DNA of 64,000 bases from an uncultured Tenacibaculum sp. (GCF_947498805.1 NZ_CANMLT010000003.1:372001-436000); one strand, 5' to 3'. Counted from the first letter of the stretch, positions 19,157-28,206 are shown. The notes: generated by a model not told the origin, from the letters alone. Program-made: numbers and translations.

Positions 19157-20101
19157 ATGCTACAAATAAACAATGTTTCTTTTTCTTATTCGGAAGAAAA
19201 AAACACACTTAAAAACATTTCTTTTAATCTTAAAAAAGGAGAACACCTATGTATTATGGGAGAAAGCGGGTGTGGTAAATCAACATTGTTAAAAGTAATT
19301 TACGGATTGCTAGATATTGATGATGGAACAATGTTTTGGAACGACATTCAAATCTTAGGTCCTGCCCATCATTTAGTGCCTGGAATGGATTTCTTTAAAT
19401 ATGTTGCTCAAGACTTCGACCTCATGCCCTATATTACTGTGAGTGAAAATATCAAAAAATTTCTTTCTCGTTTTTATCCAAAAGAAGCAGAAGAAAGAAC
19501 ACAAGAGTTATTAGAGGTTATTGAAATGACCGAATTAGCCCATATAAAGGTTAAAAACTTAAGTGGAGGACAGCAACAACGTGTTGCAATTGCTAGAGCA
19601 TTGGCTAAAGAACCTGAGTTATTATTACTAGACGAACCTTTTAGTCAAATAGATAATTTTAAGAAAAATTCACTACGAAGAAAATTATTCAAATACTTAA
19701 AGGAAAAAAACATTGCATGTATTGTTGCTACTCATGATGGTAACGATGCATTGTCTTTTTCAGATAAAATGATTGTTATTCGTAAGCAACAAATACTAGC
19801 CTATGATACGCCTTCTGAATTATACAATAATCCAAAAGACACCTACATAGCATCTCTATTTGATGATGTAAACGATGTTGTTATTAATGATAAAAGAGAG
19901 CTTCTTTATCCACATCAAATAAAACTTGTTGAAATATCTAATCTTAAAGCAACCGTAACCAACGCTTATTACAAAGGTTATTATTGGTTGATTGAAGTTT
20001 TATTTAATGAACAACCTTTGTTTTTTAACCACTCTTCTTTTTTAGACAAAAAAAAGACGGTCTTCCTAAGCATAGAAAAACCGTCTATTAAAAACCAATA
20101 A
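19157..20101 (+). CDS. ABC transporter ATP-binding protein
   Basis: A 314-residue ATPase with Walker A GESGCGKST (about residues 35-43), the signature LSGGQQQRVAIARAL near 135 and Walker B LLLLDEP near 158. The switch His is in THDGND. Beyond about residue 230 there is a small beta-rich tail resembling a TOBE-like regulatory domain, as in importer ATPases. No permease or binding-protein gene is adjacent, so its partners must be encoded elsewhere. The last codons run through the hairpin AGACGGT/ACCGTCT (20055-20061 with 20080-20086), a terminator-like structure embedded in the gene end. The substrate is unknown. Confidence 0.85.
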   Translation: MLQINNVSFSYSEEKNTLKNISFNLKKGEHLCIMGESGCGKSTLLKVIYGLLDIDDGTMFWNDIQILGPAHHLVPGMDFFKYVAQDFDLMPYITVSENIKKFLSRFYPKEAEERTQELLEVIEMTELAHIKVKNLSGGQQQRVAIARALAKEPELLLLDEPFSQIDNFKKNSLRRKLFKYLKEKNIACIVATHDGNDALSFSDKMIVIRKQQILAYDTPSELYNNPKDTYIASLFDDVNDVVINDKRELLYPHQIKLVEISNLKATVTNAYYKGYYWLIEVLFNEQPLFFNHSSFLDKKKTVFLSIEKPSIKNQ

Positions 20102-20202
20102 TAATTGCTAAAATTATTACTCAACTAATTTGTTAATCTTAACAAAATTTAAAACTCTTTTTACAGTAATAAAACAGGTAGCTCTTTATAAACCCTACCC
20201 TT

Positions 20203-20652
20203 TTAGCAAATATTTTTAATTTTTATTTTGTTTCCGTTAAAAACAACCTCATTACCAACCTGTTTCCCCAATAATTTCTTTCCTATTGGAGATGAAGTCG
20301 AAACCGCATAATAGGTTTTATTTTCTTTTTTAAGTTCTCCCACACTAGCGCTTATAAAATAATTGGCAATATTTGTTTCTACAATCGCTCCTAAACAAAC
20401 AATATCAGCAGTCTTTTCGTAATTAATTTTATATAAGGTTTCTTTCATTTGTTTTGCTACTAAGAATTGCTGACTCACTTTTTCCATCTCTAACTGCAAC
20501 ATAGCTCTTCCTGTTTCGTGTTTATCTCCAGCAGAACTTTTAGTCTCACTCTCCAATGCTTTTTGATTAGAAGCAATCACTGTTTTAACTGTTTCTAATC
20601 TCTTGTCTACAAAAGCAATACAATCTTTATATAATTCTTCCTTTAAACTCAT
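20203..20652 (-). CDS. GreA/GreB-like transcription factor C-terminal domain protein
   Basis: The 149-residue protein has a helical N-terminal half rich in Lys and Glu (LEMEKVSQQFLVAKQMKETL). The C-terminal half resembles the FKBP-like domain that Gre factors use to bind RNA polymerase (SSPIGKKLLGKQVGNEVVFNG). The N-terminal part is shorter and lacks the regular Gre coiled-coil with acidic tip. It may bind the polymerase secondary channel without classic cleavage activity. Its ATG overlaps the stop of the upstream oxidoreductase gene by four bases (ATGA), so the two are coupled. Confidence 0.7.
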   Translation of the reverse strand: MSLKEELYKDCIAFVDKRLETVKTVIASNQKALESETKSSAGDKHETGRAMLQLEMEKVSQQFLVAKQMKETLYKINYEKTADIVCLGAIVETNIANYFISASVGELKKENKTYYAVSTSSPIGKKLLGKQVGNEVVFNGNKIKIKNIC

Positions 20653-21755
20653 AATAAGTCTGCTAATTCTTTACCTACCAAACTTCCAATAGCTACTCCC
20701 ATTCCTCCTAATCTAACACCGCAAAACACATTGTTCGAAAGTTGTTTTACAATTGCTTTTTTCTGGTTTCCAACACCCATTATACCACTCCATCTATGAT
20801 CAATTTCGAAGTTTGTATTAGGTAAGATTGTTGTTTTTAACAATTCTTCTAGTTTATTTTGAACTAACAAAGTTTGTCCAAATTCAGAAGTTTCTTCAGT
20901 TTTAAAGTCCAAATTCCTTCCTCCTCCAAACAGAATTCTATTGTCTATATTTCTAAAATAGTAGTATCCTTTATCTAAATGAAAAGTTCCTTTAATATGT
21001 AAATTATCAATAGGTTTCGTAATCAATACTTGCGCTCTTGCAGGTAGCACATTTTCTTTTAAAAGTTGATTAGCAAAACCATTTGTTGCAATACATAATT
21101 TATTGGTCTTAAACGTTACCCTATTTGTTTTAACTAATACCGAATTAGTATTCTCTGTAAAATCTTCAACACTAGTATTGTTTAAAATTCTAATTCCAGC
21201 CTTCTGAACTTTCAATAACAATTCTCCAATCATCTTACCGGTATCTATTTGTCCTTCAAACTGATTGGTTATGTAACCTTGATGAATCTTTTCAAACTTA
21301 AAAAAGTTATCATCTTCTTTAAAAACTTCCGTTTTAAAAATAGGTTTTAATAAAGTGTTTATCTTTTTTCTTTCACCTAAACATTCATCATAAAAATTAG
21401 TATCTAAAAACAGCTCATATCCTTTATTCTCTTGATAATCAATGTTTTTATCTCCTAAGGTTTTTCTTAATAATTGTAATCCTTCCCAACGTTTATTAAC
21501 TAAATTGAGTACTTCTTCTTCAGTATGTGTTTTTAAATCATCTATTAATTCCGATAAGCTCCCAAAACAAGCAAACCCAGCATTTTTGCTACTTGCTCCT
21601 TGCGGTAACATTCCTTTTTCAAGGATTAATATTTTAGCTTTGGGATGTTTTTTTTGAAGTCTTAATGCACAATTTAACCCTACAATCCCGCTTCCAACAA
21701 TGGTAAAATCAACATTATGAAACCATTCTTTAATTTCCCAATAACTGTAATTCAT
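20649..21755 (-). CDS. FAD-dependent oxidoreductase of the DAO family
   Basis: A 368-residue flavoenzyme with the FAD-binding VGSGIVGLNCALRL motif near residues 20-33, followed by an acidic strand end (ILILEKG). ASSKNAGFACFG matches the region where glycine/D-amino-acid oxidase-like enzymes hold the flavin. The C-terminal GVRLGGMGVAIGSLVGKELADLL closes the Rossmann fold. The substrate is probably an amino acid or secondary amine but is not visible from sequence. It shares an ATGA overlap with the Gre-like gene downstream. Its start lies opposite the -7 element of the next plus-strand gene, so the intergenic region drives divergent transcription. Confidence 0.85.
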   Translation of the reverse strand: MNYSYWEIKEWFHNVDFTIVGSGIVGLNCALRLQKKHPKAKILILEKGMLPQGASSKNAGFACFGSLSELIDDLKTHTEEEVLNLVNKRWEGLQLLRKTLGDKNIDYQENKGYELFLDTNFYDECLGERKKINTLLKPIFKTEVFKEDDNFFKFEKIHQGYITNQFEGQIDTGKMIGELLLKVQKAGIRILNNTSVEDFTENTNSVLVKTNRVTFKTNKLCIATNGFANQLLKENVLPARAQVLITKPIDNLHIKGTFHLDKGYYYFRNIDNRILFGGGRNLDFKTEETSEFGQTLLVQNKLEELLKTTILPNTNFEIDHRWSGIMGVGNQKKAIVKQLSNNVFCGVRLGGMGVAIGSLVGKELADLL

Positions 21756-21760
21756 TTATT

Positions 21761-21768
21761 TATATTTG
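21761..21768 (+). promoter_or_regulatory. -7 promoter element (TATATTTG) for the small lipoprotein gene
   Basis: TATATTTG matches TAnnTTTG, with about 45 bases to the first candidate start. Confidence 0.45.
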
Positions 21769-21812
21769 TAACTTGGCATGTTCCTTGAATATGCTAAAAT
21801 TAAACAATAAAT

Positions 21813-22319
21813 ATGATTAGAATGAAACTTTTTGGAATCTTACTTTTAACGATAAGCTTTACACAATGTAAAAGCCATAAATTTGAACAAACACCGCCTT
21901 TTTCTGTTAAATCAGCAACGTATACACATGTTACTGGAGGAACACCAGGAAATAATACATTAGATTTAATGATTGAATTTACCACTGAAAAGGATGTACA
22001 ATTTGAAGCGGTTTCTTTTCAAGAAAGAACCATTCAACCTGTTATAGAACAAAAGGGAGGTAAACAATACCTTGCGGCTCGTTTTGACACCTCAACTCCA
22101 AATTCGAAAAAGAAATATGACTTAGAGTTACATTCAGATTCGAAAAAAGAATATGGAAATAAACCGAAAGAAGAAGCGATCAACTTAAAAGAGAATGAAG
22201 CGATTATTGTTTATAAAGTAAATGGGAAATCTCATTTTTATAAACTCGAAAACATAGAAAAAAAGGAATCGGTTCGTATGCCTTCTGCAAAACCACAATC
22301 TAATCAAAAGCACCTTTAA
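21813..22319 (+). CDS. Small exported protein of unknown function
   Basis: The product has 168 residues from the first ATG, or 165 if translation begins at the Met four codons in (21822). A hydrophobic N-terminus ends ISFTQC, which resembles a lipobox although Gln before Cys is unusual. The rest is a soluble, probably beta-rich domain (FTTEKDVQFEAVSFQ) with a Lys/Glu-rich tail. I do not recognise the family. The stop codon sits inside the terminator hairpin, so transcription ends directly at the end of the gene. Confidence 0.65.
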   Translation: MIRMKLFGILLLTISFTQCKSHKFEQTPPFSVKSATYTHVTGGTPGNNTLDLMIEFTTEKDVQFEAVSFQERTIQPVIEQKGGKQYLAARFDTSTPNSKKKYDLELHSDSKKEYGNKPKEEAINLKENEAIIVYKVNGKSHFYKLENIEKKESVRMPSAKPQSNQKHL

Positions 22320-22333
22320 AAGGTGCTTTTTTT
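22306..22333 (+). terminator. Rho-independent terminator overlapping a stop codon
   Basis: The stem AAAAGCACCT/AGGTGCTTTT (22306-22315 with 22321-22330) is followed by further T. It overlaps the last codons and the stop of the gene. Confidence 0.85.
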
Positions 22334-22385
22334 ATTTTGGCACGCAATTTGAAACTTCATAAGCATAACCATAAAAACAACGCTT

Positions 22386-23303
22386 ATGAAACGTTTAAAA
22401 TTACTATTTACATTTATACTTACAAGTTTATTACTTACATCATGTGTCGTACAAAACGATATTGTAGATAATCGTATTTCTTTAAATGAATTAGTATCAA
22501 GCTACGATTTATGGTACATTGATGTGCATAGAACTACAGGAAATGGAGACATTCCTTTTTTACAAAAAGCTTTTACTATTTCTTTCTTAAATGGGTCGAT
22601 GTATGCAAACAATAACATCGTTGATATAGGAAAAACTGGTAATGGTTTAGGAATAATTACAGGAAATTTCCGCGGAATTGAGGATATATTAGAAATAAAT
22701 CATAAATTAGACGGGGCTTACGACTTTAGGGTAGTGCAATTATCTGATAATGAGATCAGATTAGATGACACAAGAAGTAATTTAAGTTATTACTTAATTG
22801 GATATCAAAGAAACCAATTTGATTATGACAAATTATTCTACGATAACATTGAATACTTTTTGCAAGAATTTATTGCTTGGGAACGTATAGAGGGTAGTGG
22901 AGGAACAGCAAATCCTTTCGATAACGAACATTTTTTACAGTTTACTCCAGAGAATAATACAACATTTTATTCATCTCATGATGCTTTTGGCACAGATATT
23001 GATGTAATAAAGTGGGATTTCGTAGGAAGCTACATAATTCAAAACGTTCAGGGTGTTAGTAATTTAAAATATTTAACACTTAATTATGATAACGGAGATA
23101 CTGAAGAGTTCGATTTAACCGTTCTTAATGATGAAACAATTCAGTTGTTCCATGTAAGTTCTAAAACTACATATAAATTTTTAGGAAAAGGATTTATCCA
23201 ATACCTAAAAGGAAAAGAAAAGAAAAGCACGTTACCTGCCGTAAGGAATAACAACAGAAAACGTACTAAGATTCAAAGAGAAACAATACTCAAAAGAGTT
23301 TAA
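22386..23303 (+). CDS. Lipoprotein with basic C-terminal tail, function unknown
   Basis: The 305-residue product carries a lipoprotein signal ending LLLTSC (Cys20). The body contains motifs such as SYDLWYIDVHRTTGNGDIPF and later FVGSYI and TYKFLGKGF, suggesting two related beta-barrel, lipocalin-like halves. Members of this Bacteroidota family are often mislabelled as nicotinic acid mononucleotide adenylyltransferase, but no nucleotide-binding motif is present. The last 30 residues are strongly basic (RNNNRKRTKIQRETILKR), which could bind acidic polymers. The gene is monocistronic, between two terminators. Confidence 0.75.
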   Translation: MKRLKLLFTFILTSLLLTSCVVQNDIVDNRISLNELVSSYDLWYIDVHRTTGNGDIPFLQKAFTISFLNGSMYANNNIVDIGKTGNGLGIITGNFRGIEDILEINHKLDGAYDFRVVQLSDNEIRLDDTRSNLSYYLIGYQRNQFDYDKLFYDNIEYFLQEFIAWERIEGSGGTANPFDNEHFLQFTPENNTTFYSSHDAFGTDIDVIKWDFVGSYIIQNVQGVSNLKYLTLNYDNGDTEEFDLTVLNDETIQLFHVSSKTTYKFLGKGFIQYLKGKEKKSTLPAVRNNNRKRTKIQRETILKRV

Positions 23304-23356
23304 AGATAAAGTTTGGTTAGTTGATTTTTGATTGGTTATTTATAACCAATTGAAAT

Positions 23357-23388
23357 AAACCGCTCCGCTAGGGGCGGTTTTCTTTTTT
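23357..23388 (+). terminator. Rho-independent terminator
   Basis: A GC-rich 10-bp stem (23357-23366 with 23371-23380, one G-T pair) and GCTA loop are followed by a T-rich tract. Confidence 0.85.
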
Positions 23389-23467
23389 TATAAAGTTTAT
23401 GTTAAGTTATCTTTCTTAGTTTTATTATTTGATTGAATAGCCTACTTTTATAAAAACCTTTTTTTGT

Positions 23468-24223
23468 ATGCATACAACAGCACTTATTACTGGAGCAACC
23501 TCAGGTATAGGAAAAGCAACAGCTAAATTATTTGCAAATAATAATATCCACTTAATTCTCTGCGGAAGAAGAGCAGAAAAACTACAACAACTTAAAGACG
23601 AATTATCAAAAACAACCAAAGTTACTACTCTACAATTTGATGTTCGATATAAAGAACAAGTTCAGGATGCTATTAATAGTTTACCGGAAAACTTTAAAAA
23701 CATTGATATTCTTATAAACAATGCTGGTAATGCTCATGGATTAGACAGTATTCAAAATGGAAATATAGATGATTGGGATGCAATGATTGATGGTAATGTG
23801 AAAGGCTTGTTATATGTTACCAAAGCAGTACTTCCAGAAATGATTGATAAAAACAGTGGTTTTATTGTTAATATTGGTTCTATTGCAGGAAAAGATGTAT
23901 ACCCTAATGGAAATGTATATTGTGCTTCTAAATTTGCAGTAAATGCTTTAAATAAAGGAATGCGCATAGATTTAAACCAACACAATATTCGTGTGTGCGC
24001 TATTCACCCTGGTTTGGTAGAAACCGAATTTTCTGATGTTCGTTTTAAAGGAGACACAGACAGAGCAAAAACAGTATATCAAGGTTATAAAGCGCTACAA
24101 GCAGAAGATATTGCAGACATTATCCATTTTGTAGTCACAAGACCTTACCATGTAAATATTGAAGATTTAATTGTTTATCCAACTGCGCAAGCAAGTGCCA
24201 CAATCGTAAATAAAAATGCCTAA
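23468..24223 (+). CDS. Short-chain dehydrogenase/reductase, NADP-dependent (YdfG-like)
   Basis: A 251-residue classical SDR. The cofactor motif TGATSGIG is at residues 8-15, followed by CGRRAEKL, whose two Arg residues favour NADP. NNAG appears near 85. The catalytic Ser is in VNIGSIAG and the Tyr/Lys pair in YCASK. The length and motifs match the serine/3-hydroxy-acid dehydrogenases typified by YdfG. The next gene (aldo-keto reductase) overlaps its end by eight bases, and an AlbA_2 protein follows, making a three-gene operon of two reductases and one putative regulator. Confidence 0.88.
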   Translation: MHTTALITGATSGIGKATAKLFANNNIHLILCGRRAEKLQQLKDELSKTTKVTTLQFDVRYKEQVQDAINSLPENFKNIDILINNAGNAHGLDSIQNGNIDDWDAMIDGNVKGLLYVTKAVLPEMIDKNSGFIVNIGSIAGKDVYPNGNVYCASKFAVNALNKGMRIDLNQHNIRVCAIHPGLVETEFSDVRFKGDTDRAKTVYQGYKALQAEDIADIIHFVVTRPYHVNIEDLIVYPTAQASATIVNKNA

Positions 24224-25082
24224 TTTTTCTAGAACAATAGCAGGATGTATGACCTGGGGTGTTTGGGGTAAAAACCTAAATACAAATGAAATGATTGATA
24301 TCATGCAAACATGTATTGAAAATGGTATCACCACATTTGACCATGCCGATATTTATGGAGATTATACCACAGAAGCGGCCTTTGGAAAAGCTTTTAATGC
24401 TAGCCAAGTTAAACGTGAAGATGTTCAATTAATTTCTAAATGCGGTATTCAATATATTGGAAACTCAAGAAATAATAGAGTTAAGCATTACAATTATTCT
24501 AAAGACTATATTATTTGGAGTGTTGAAGAATCTTTAAAAAACCTTCAAACAGATTATTTGGATTTACTTTTATTACACAGACCAAGTCCTTTAATGCATC
24601 CTGATGAGGTATCTGAAGCCGTTTCAACCTTAACATCTCAAGGTAAAATTAAAGATTTTGGTTTGTCTAACTTCACTCCTATTCAAACCGATTTGATTGC
24701 TAGTAAAACAGCCATTTCTGTAAATCAAATTGAAGTTTCTTTAACACAATACACTTCTTTGTTTGATGGTAGTTTAACTCATATGCAACTTCATAAAATT
24801 CAACCAATGGCTTGGAGTCCGTTAGGCTCCTATTTTAAAGAAGATTCTGAAAAAAATTCGCGAATTAAAAAAGAATTAACTAACTTATCTAAAAAATACA
24901 ATGCTACTGAAAGTCAGCTATTATTAGCTTGGTTACATCAACATCCATCGCAAATAATTCCTGTTATTGGTACCACTAATAAAAACAGAATTATTGAAGC
25001 TGTAAAAGCACAGGAGTTTGTTTTAGAGATCGAAGATTGGTTTGCTTTGTTGGTTGCCAGTCAAGGTCATAAAGTCCCTTAG
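24216..25082 (+). CDS. Aldo/keto reductase (YdhF-like)
   Basis: A 288-residue TIM-barrel NADPH oxidoreductase. The catalytic tetrad is visible: Asp and Tyr in FDHADIYGDYT, Lys in LISKCG and His in LLLLHRPSP. The C-terminal IPVIGTTNKNRIIEA is the cofactor phosphate-binding segment. Sequence style matches the YdhF branch of aldo/keto reductases, whose natural substrate is not settled. It is translationally coupled to the SDR gene before it (eight-base overlap) and only two bases from the AlbA_2 gene after it. A shared role in detoxifying or reducing carbonyl compounds is inferred. Confidence 0.9.
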   Translation: MPNFSRTIAGCMTWGVWGKNLNTNEMIDIMQTCIENGITTFDHADIYGDYTTEAAFGKAFNASQVKREDVQLISKCGIQYIGNSRNNRVKHYNYSKDYIIWSVEESLKNLQTDYLDLLLLHRPSPLMHPDEVSEAVSTLTSQGKIKDFGLSNFTPIQTDLIASKTAISVNQIEVSLTQYTSLFDGSLTHMQLHKIQPMAWSPLGSYFKEDSEKNSRIKKELTNLSKKYNATESQLLLAWLHQHPSQIIPVIGTTNKNRIIEAVKAQEFVLEIEDWFALLVASQGHKVP

Positions 25083-25084
25083 AT

Positions 25085-26224
25085 ATGATTAATAAGCGCT
25101 TACTTATAAAAAACTTACTATCTCATAACGATGAGAATAGTTTTTATGATAAAAAGCAAAAACTTTCTTTAGGTTCTAAAGAAGGTAAAGCTAAGTTTAT
25201 TAAACATGTTTGTGCTTTATCTAATTCGAACCCTCATAACAATTCATATATCGTTATTGGAATTGAAGATGAGGAAAACAAAATTGTTGGAGTTGATTTT
25301 TATGACGATAGTAAAATTCAGAATTTAATTAATGCTTATTTAAAAAACCCTCCAAAAATTGAATACGAAAATGTTCCTTTTCCAAGACTTCCCAGGCATA
25401 AAGTAATAGGGTTGGTAACTATTTATCCCAACGAAAAAACTACTTCTCTACTCAAAAATGCATGGAAGTATCGCAAAGGGACTATTTTTTATAGAAGAGG
25501 AAGTAACTCCATGCCTTCGGAAGGAGATTTTACCTTGAATGATATAAATATTGATACCGTCGAAGCTATTGAGAAAAATGCAAGTAACAATATTCAACTA
25601 ACATTAGATGGTGTTTTCGATTTTATAAATAGACATAAACCAGAATACAATCCGCAATACAAAGTTTTCAACGAACAGTTTGTTTTATGTTGGGCTGGGA
25701 AAAAGAAAATAATTCAAGGCGAGGAGTTTTTAACTCGTGTAGATATAGAGCTTGTGAACGAGCAGGTTCGATTGTTTTTTTCTGCTTTAGATGATGTTCA
25801 AATAAGCTATAATGAACGATCATTTATAATTACAGAATATATTATGTTAGGGATAGATGATAGTGAAAAAAGATATCCTTTAGAAAAAACCATTATCCAT
25901 TTTAAAGACAATGGTAAACATGATATTGCTACCGAATTTCTATTTGATCCTCCTCAATACGACCGAACCATTATCAAACATATTTACGAAAACAACAATG
26001 TTATTGTAAATAAAATAGAAAATAACATAGCGCTTTCTGTTACAGAACATGAAGATGTATTCAAGTTACCTACCTCCTATTTAATTTGCTTTTTAAATGG
26101 TTATTTTGATGTTCCTACCCAATTAAAAAAAGCAAAAAGCTATATTAAAAGTTTAGATGATAAAACTACATATATCAAATATAAAGAAGCCATGCGTGTA
26201 TTGCGTAAGGTTAAGTATCACTAA
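25085..26224 (+). CDS. AlbA_2 (Schlafen-like) domain protein
   Basis: A 379-residue protein whose first 150 residues match the AlbA_2/divergent AAA-4 domain. It has a polar ANFIKHVCALSN-like helix (here KFIKHVCALSNSNPHNNSYI), IVIGIEDEENKIVGVDF, and a later YRRGSNSMPS. In other bacteria such domains bind nucleic acids or occur in transcriptional regulators. The remaining 230 residues are not recognised and contain no helicase or winged-helix motif that I can see. It closes the operon with the SDR and aldo/keto reductase, so a regulatory link is possible but unproven. Confidence 0.75.
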   Translation: MINKRLLIKNLLSHNDENSFYDKKQKLSLGSKEGKAKFIKHVCALSNSNPHNNSYIVIGIEDEENKIVGVDFYDDSKIQNLINAYLKNPPKIEYENVPFPRLPRHKVIGLVTIYPNEKTTSLLKNAWKYRKGTIFYRRGSNSMPSEGDFTLNDINIDTVEAIEKNASNNIQLTLDGVFDFINRHKPEYNPQYKVFNEQFVLCWAGKKKIIQGEEFLTRVDIELVNEQVRLFFSALDDVQISYNERSFIITEYIMLGIDDSEKRYPLEKTIIHFKDNGKHDIATEFLFDPPQYDRTIIKHIYENNNVIVNKIENNIALSVTEHEDVFKLPTSYLICFLNGYFDVPTQLKKAKSYIKSLDDKTTYIKYKEAMRVLRKVKYH

Positions 26225-26255
26225 CTAAGAGTTGGGCCTAACACCCAACTCTTAG
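26225..26255. terminator. Hairpin between converging genes
   Basis: A perfect 12-bp stem (26225-26236 with 26244-26255) lies between the AlbA_2 gene and the HMA-like gene. The T run is weak on both sides, so it may act in both directions with modest strength. Confidence 0.65.
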
Positions 26256-26264
26256 TCTATTCAA

Positions 26265-26600
26265 TTAATCTATTATTGTATATCCTGTTTTATTAATAGA
26301 TTCTTTAATCGTTTTTTCCGAACATTCCCCTTCAGTATACCAAACGGTTATCTCTTGTTTTTTAACATCTGCTTCAGATCTTAAAAAACCATCAACTTCC
26401 TTTAAAGAATAATTGACAATACCTATACAACAAGCTTTATTAAAACCCTTTAGTTTATAAGTTCTACTAACCTTTTTGTTAACGGTCAATTCTGTTGATT
26501 TCCCAGTTTTCTCCGCTGTTTTTGTTTGAGCGTTTCCTGTACAAGAAACTACTACTTGCAAACAAAGGAAAAGCGTTATGTATATAATTTGTTTTTTCAT
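26265..26600 (-). CDS. Lipoprotein with a heavy-metal-associated (MerP-like) domain
   Basis: The 111-residue protein has a lipoprotein signal ending VVVSC (Cys20) and a ferredoxin-like HMA domain at about residues 45-111. The usual GMTCxxC metal site is replaced by adjacent cysteines in GFNKACCIG. The end of the domain (ESINKTGYTI) fits the family. It probably captures a thiophilic metal in the periplasm and hands it to the MerT-like protein encoded 11 bases upstream. It is the last gene of the five-gene run beginning with sigZ. Confidence 0.75.
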   Translation of the reverse strand: MKKQIIYITLFLCLQVVVSCTGNAQTKTAEKTGKSTELTVNKKVSRTYKLKGFNKACCIGIVNYSLKEVDGFLRSEADVKKQEITVWYTEGECSEKTIKESINKTGYTIID

Positions 26601-26611
26601 TTTTTATATTT

Positions 26612-26974
26612 TTAATTGATGATATAGGGTAATACTAGAATGACAATCGTCATAATAGCTATAGCCCATAAAAATGGTTTTGATTGAAAAAAGGAAACTG
26701 TTTTCCTTTCTTTCTCATTTAGTTTAGACAATACTTCGTACTCATTTACAGTACAACATTCTGTTTCTTTCTTCGGATAATATGCTCGATATAAATTATA
26801 CCCAATTGCTAGCAAGCTAAATACAATTAAATAATTTTTAATACTTGACAGCCATACCAATTGCGAAGCACTTACTCCTAACATTCCTGCCAGTGCCATT
26901 AATGGACCTATACAACAAGTACATGCTGCTAGGGCTGCAAAAACAGCACTAATAGATGATACTAATGATTTCAT
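26612..26974 (-). CDS. MerT-like mercury/thiophilic-metal transport protein
   Basis: A 120-residue inner-membrane protein with three hydrophobic segments (about 8-35, 45-63 and 99-118). The first carries a CTCCIGP cysteine cluster in the position where MerT has its membrane Cys pair. A second pair (ECC) sits in the loop near residue 72, also as in MerT. It should move the metal across the inner membrane. It is nine bases from the permease gene and 11 from the HMA-like gene. No merA reductase is present, so export or sequestration is more likely than reduction. Confidence 0.8.
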   Translation of the reverse strand: MKSLVSSISAVFAALAACTCCIGPLMALAGMLGVSASQLVWLSSIKNYLIVFSLLAIGYNLYRAYYPKKETECCTVNEYEVLSKLNEKERKTVSFFQSKPFLWAIAIMTIVILVLPYIIN

Positions 26975-26983
26975 TCTTGTATT

Positions 26984-27958
26984 TTAAAAAATTAGATTAA
27001 AAAAGAATCCTGAAAGGATCATTCCTATTCCTATGGTAGAAAAGAATGCAATAATCAATTTTCTTTGCATTACTTTTTTTAACAATAAAGCTTCAGGAAA
27101 AGACAAACCAATAGAAGCCATCATAAAAGCAATAGCTGTTCCCAAAGGCACTCCTTTGGCAACCAATGAATCTATAATTGGTAGCACCCCTACAGCATCT
27201 ATGTATAATGGAATTGCTAATAATACTGCTATAGGCACAGCAAATGGATTTGATTCTGAAATATAATTCTCAAAAAATGATTGTGGTACATATCCGTGAA
27301 TAAAAGAGCCTATTGCTAAACCAATAAAAATATACGGAATCAACTTCTTTAGTGTCTTTATTGCTTCTCCATGTATTTCTGGTAAGCGCATTAAAAACGA
27401 TCTATTATCTTTCGCGTCTTCAATTTTAGTTTCATCTAATGCCTTGATCCAATCGGCAACGTATGTTGCCATTCCTAATTTTTCCAATAAAATTCCTCCT
27501 ACAACACCTAAAACAATTCCTGTTACGATATAAATCAATGTTACCTTCCATCCGTAGGAAACCCAAAAAATTGCAATAGCAATTTCATTTACAAGTGGTG
27601 ATGTAATAAGAAAAGACAAAGCTATTCCTAATGGAATTCTAGCTTGCATCATTCCGACAAAAAGAGGAATGGAAGAGCACGAACAAAAAGGAGTAATAGC
27701 TCCTAGAATAGATGCCAAAACATTACCCAATCCAGACTTTTTATTTTTATCTAAATACAACCGAATTGTATTCATTGGCAAGTAACTCGTAACTATTCCC
27801 ATTACATAGGTAACTAAGATTACCAAAATCACTATTTCTGTAAATCCAATGATAAAATAATGTAGTGCATTACTAAACAATTCGGCTTTTTCTAGCCCCA
27901 ACAAATCATACACTAAATAATCGGCAATGGTAGATAAAAACTCTGTTAGCTTTTTCAT
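26984..27958 (-). CDS. SO_0444/ArsP-type permease with a CSC metal motif
   Basis: A 324-residue membrane protein with about eight to ten segments. The hallmark TPFCSCSSIPLFVG at about residues 90-103 places it in the DUF318 permease family, which includes ArsP, an exporter of trivalent organoarsenicals. The central loop (about 165-205) is charged. It probably exports a thiol-reactive metal or metalloid compound. It is encoded between the small redox protein and the MerT-like gene, with gaps of 11 and nine bases, strongly suggesting one operon. Confidence 0.87.
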   Translation of the reverse strand: MKKLTEFLSTIADYLVYDLLGLEKAELFSNALHYFIIGFTEIVILVILVTYVMGIVTSYLPMNTIRLYLDKNKKSGLGNVLASILGAITPFCSCSSIPLFVGMMQARIPLGIALSFLITSPLVNEIAIAIFWVSYGWKVTLIYIVTGIVLGVVGGILLEKLGMATYVADWIKALDETKIEDAKDNRSFLMRLPEIHGEAIKTLKKLIPYIFIGLAIGSFIHGYVPQSFFENYISESNPFAVPIAVLLAIPLYIDAVGVLPIIDSLVAKGVPLGTAIAFMMASIGLSFPEALLLKKVMQRKLIIAFFSTIGIGMILSGFFFNLIF

Positions 27959-27969
27959 TTAATTCCGAT

Positions 27970-28206
27970 TTAAAGGATAGACAATAGTTTTTCTTCTGAG
28001 TTATGTGTTCGATAATCATAGACTTTTCCATTTACAACTATCGATGGAAAAACCATGGTGCCAAACTTCATGGTGTCTTCAATTTTAGAAAATTCTTCAA
28101 TAGAAACATTCATATTGTTCTTTGAAGTAATTTCTTCTATTTGTTTTTTGATTTGTGAATTTTTAGCACAACAAGACGCGTGCAAAATTTTAATGTCAGT
28201 ACTCAT
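27970..28206 (-). CDS. Small thioredoxin-fold redox protein (MTH895/TM0996-like)
   Basis: A 78-residue thioredoxin-like protein. It begins with a short strand and the ILHASCCAKN turn, where related redox proteins have a CxxC site; here two cysteines are adjacent. The FPSIVVNGKV segment holds the cis-proline. Such proteins are frequently encoded next to SO_0444/ArsP-type permeases, as here, and may reduce or carry the metal adduct. It is separated from sigZ by about 80 bases that could hold a promoter. Confidence 0.75.
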   Translation of the reverse strand: MSTDIKILHASCCAKNSQIKKQIEEITSKNNMNVSIEEFSKIEDTMKFGTMVFPSIVVNGKVYDYRTHNSEEKLLSIL

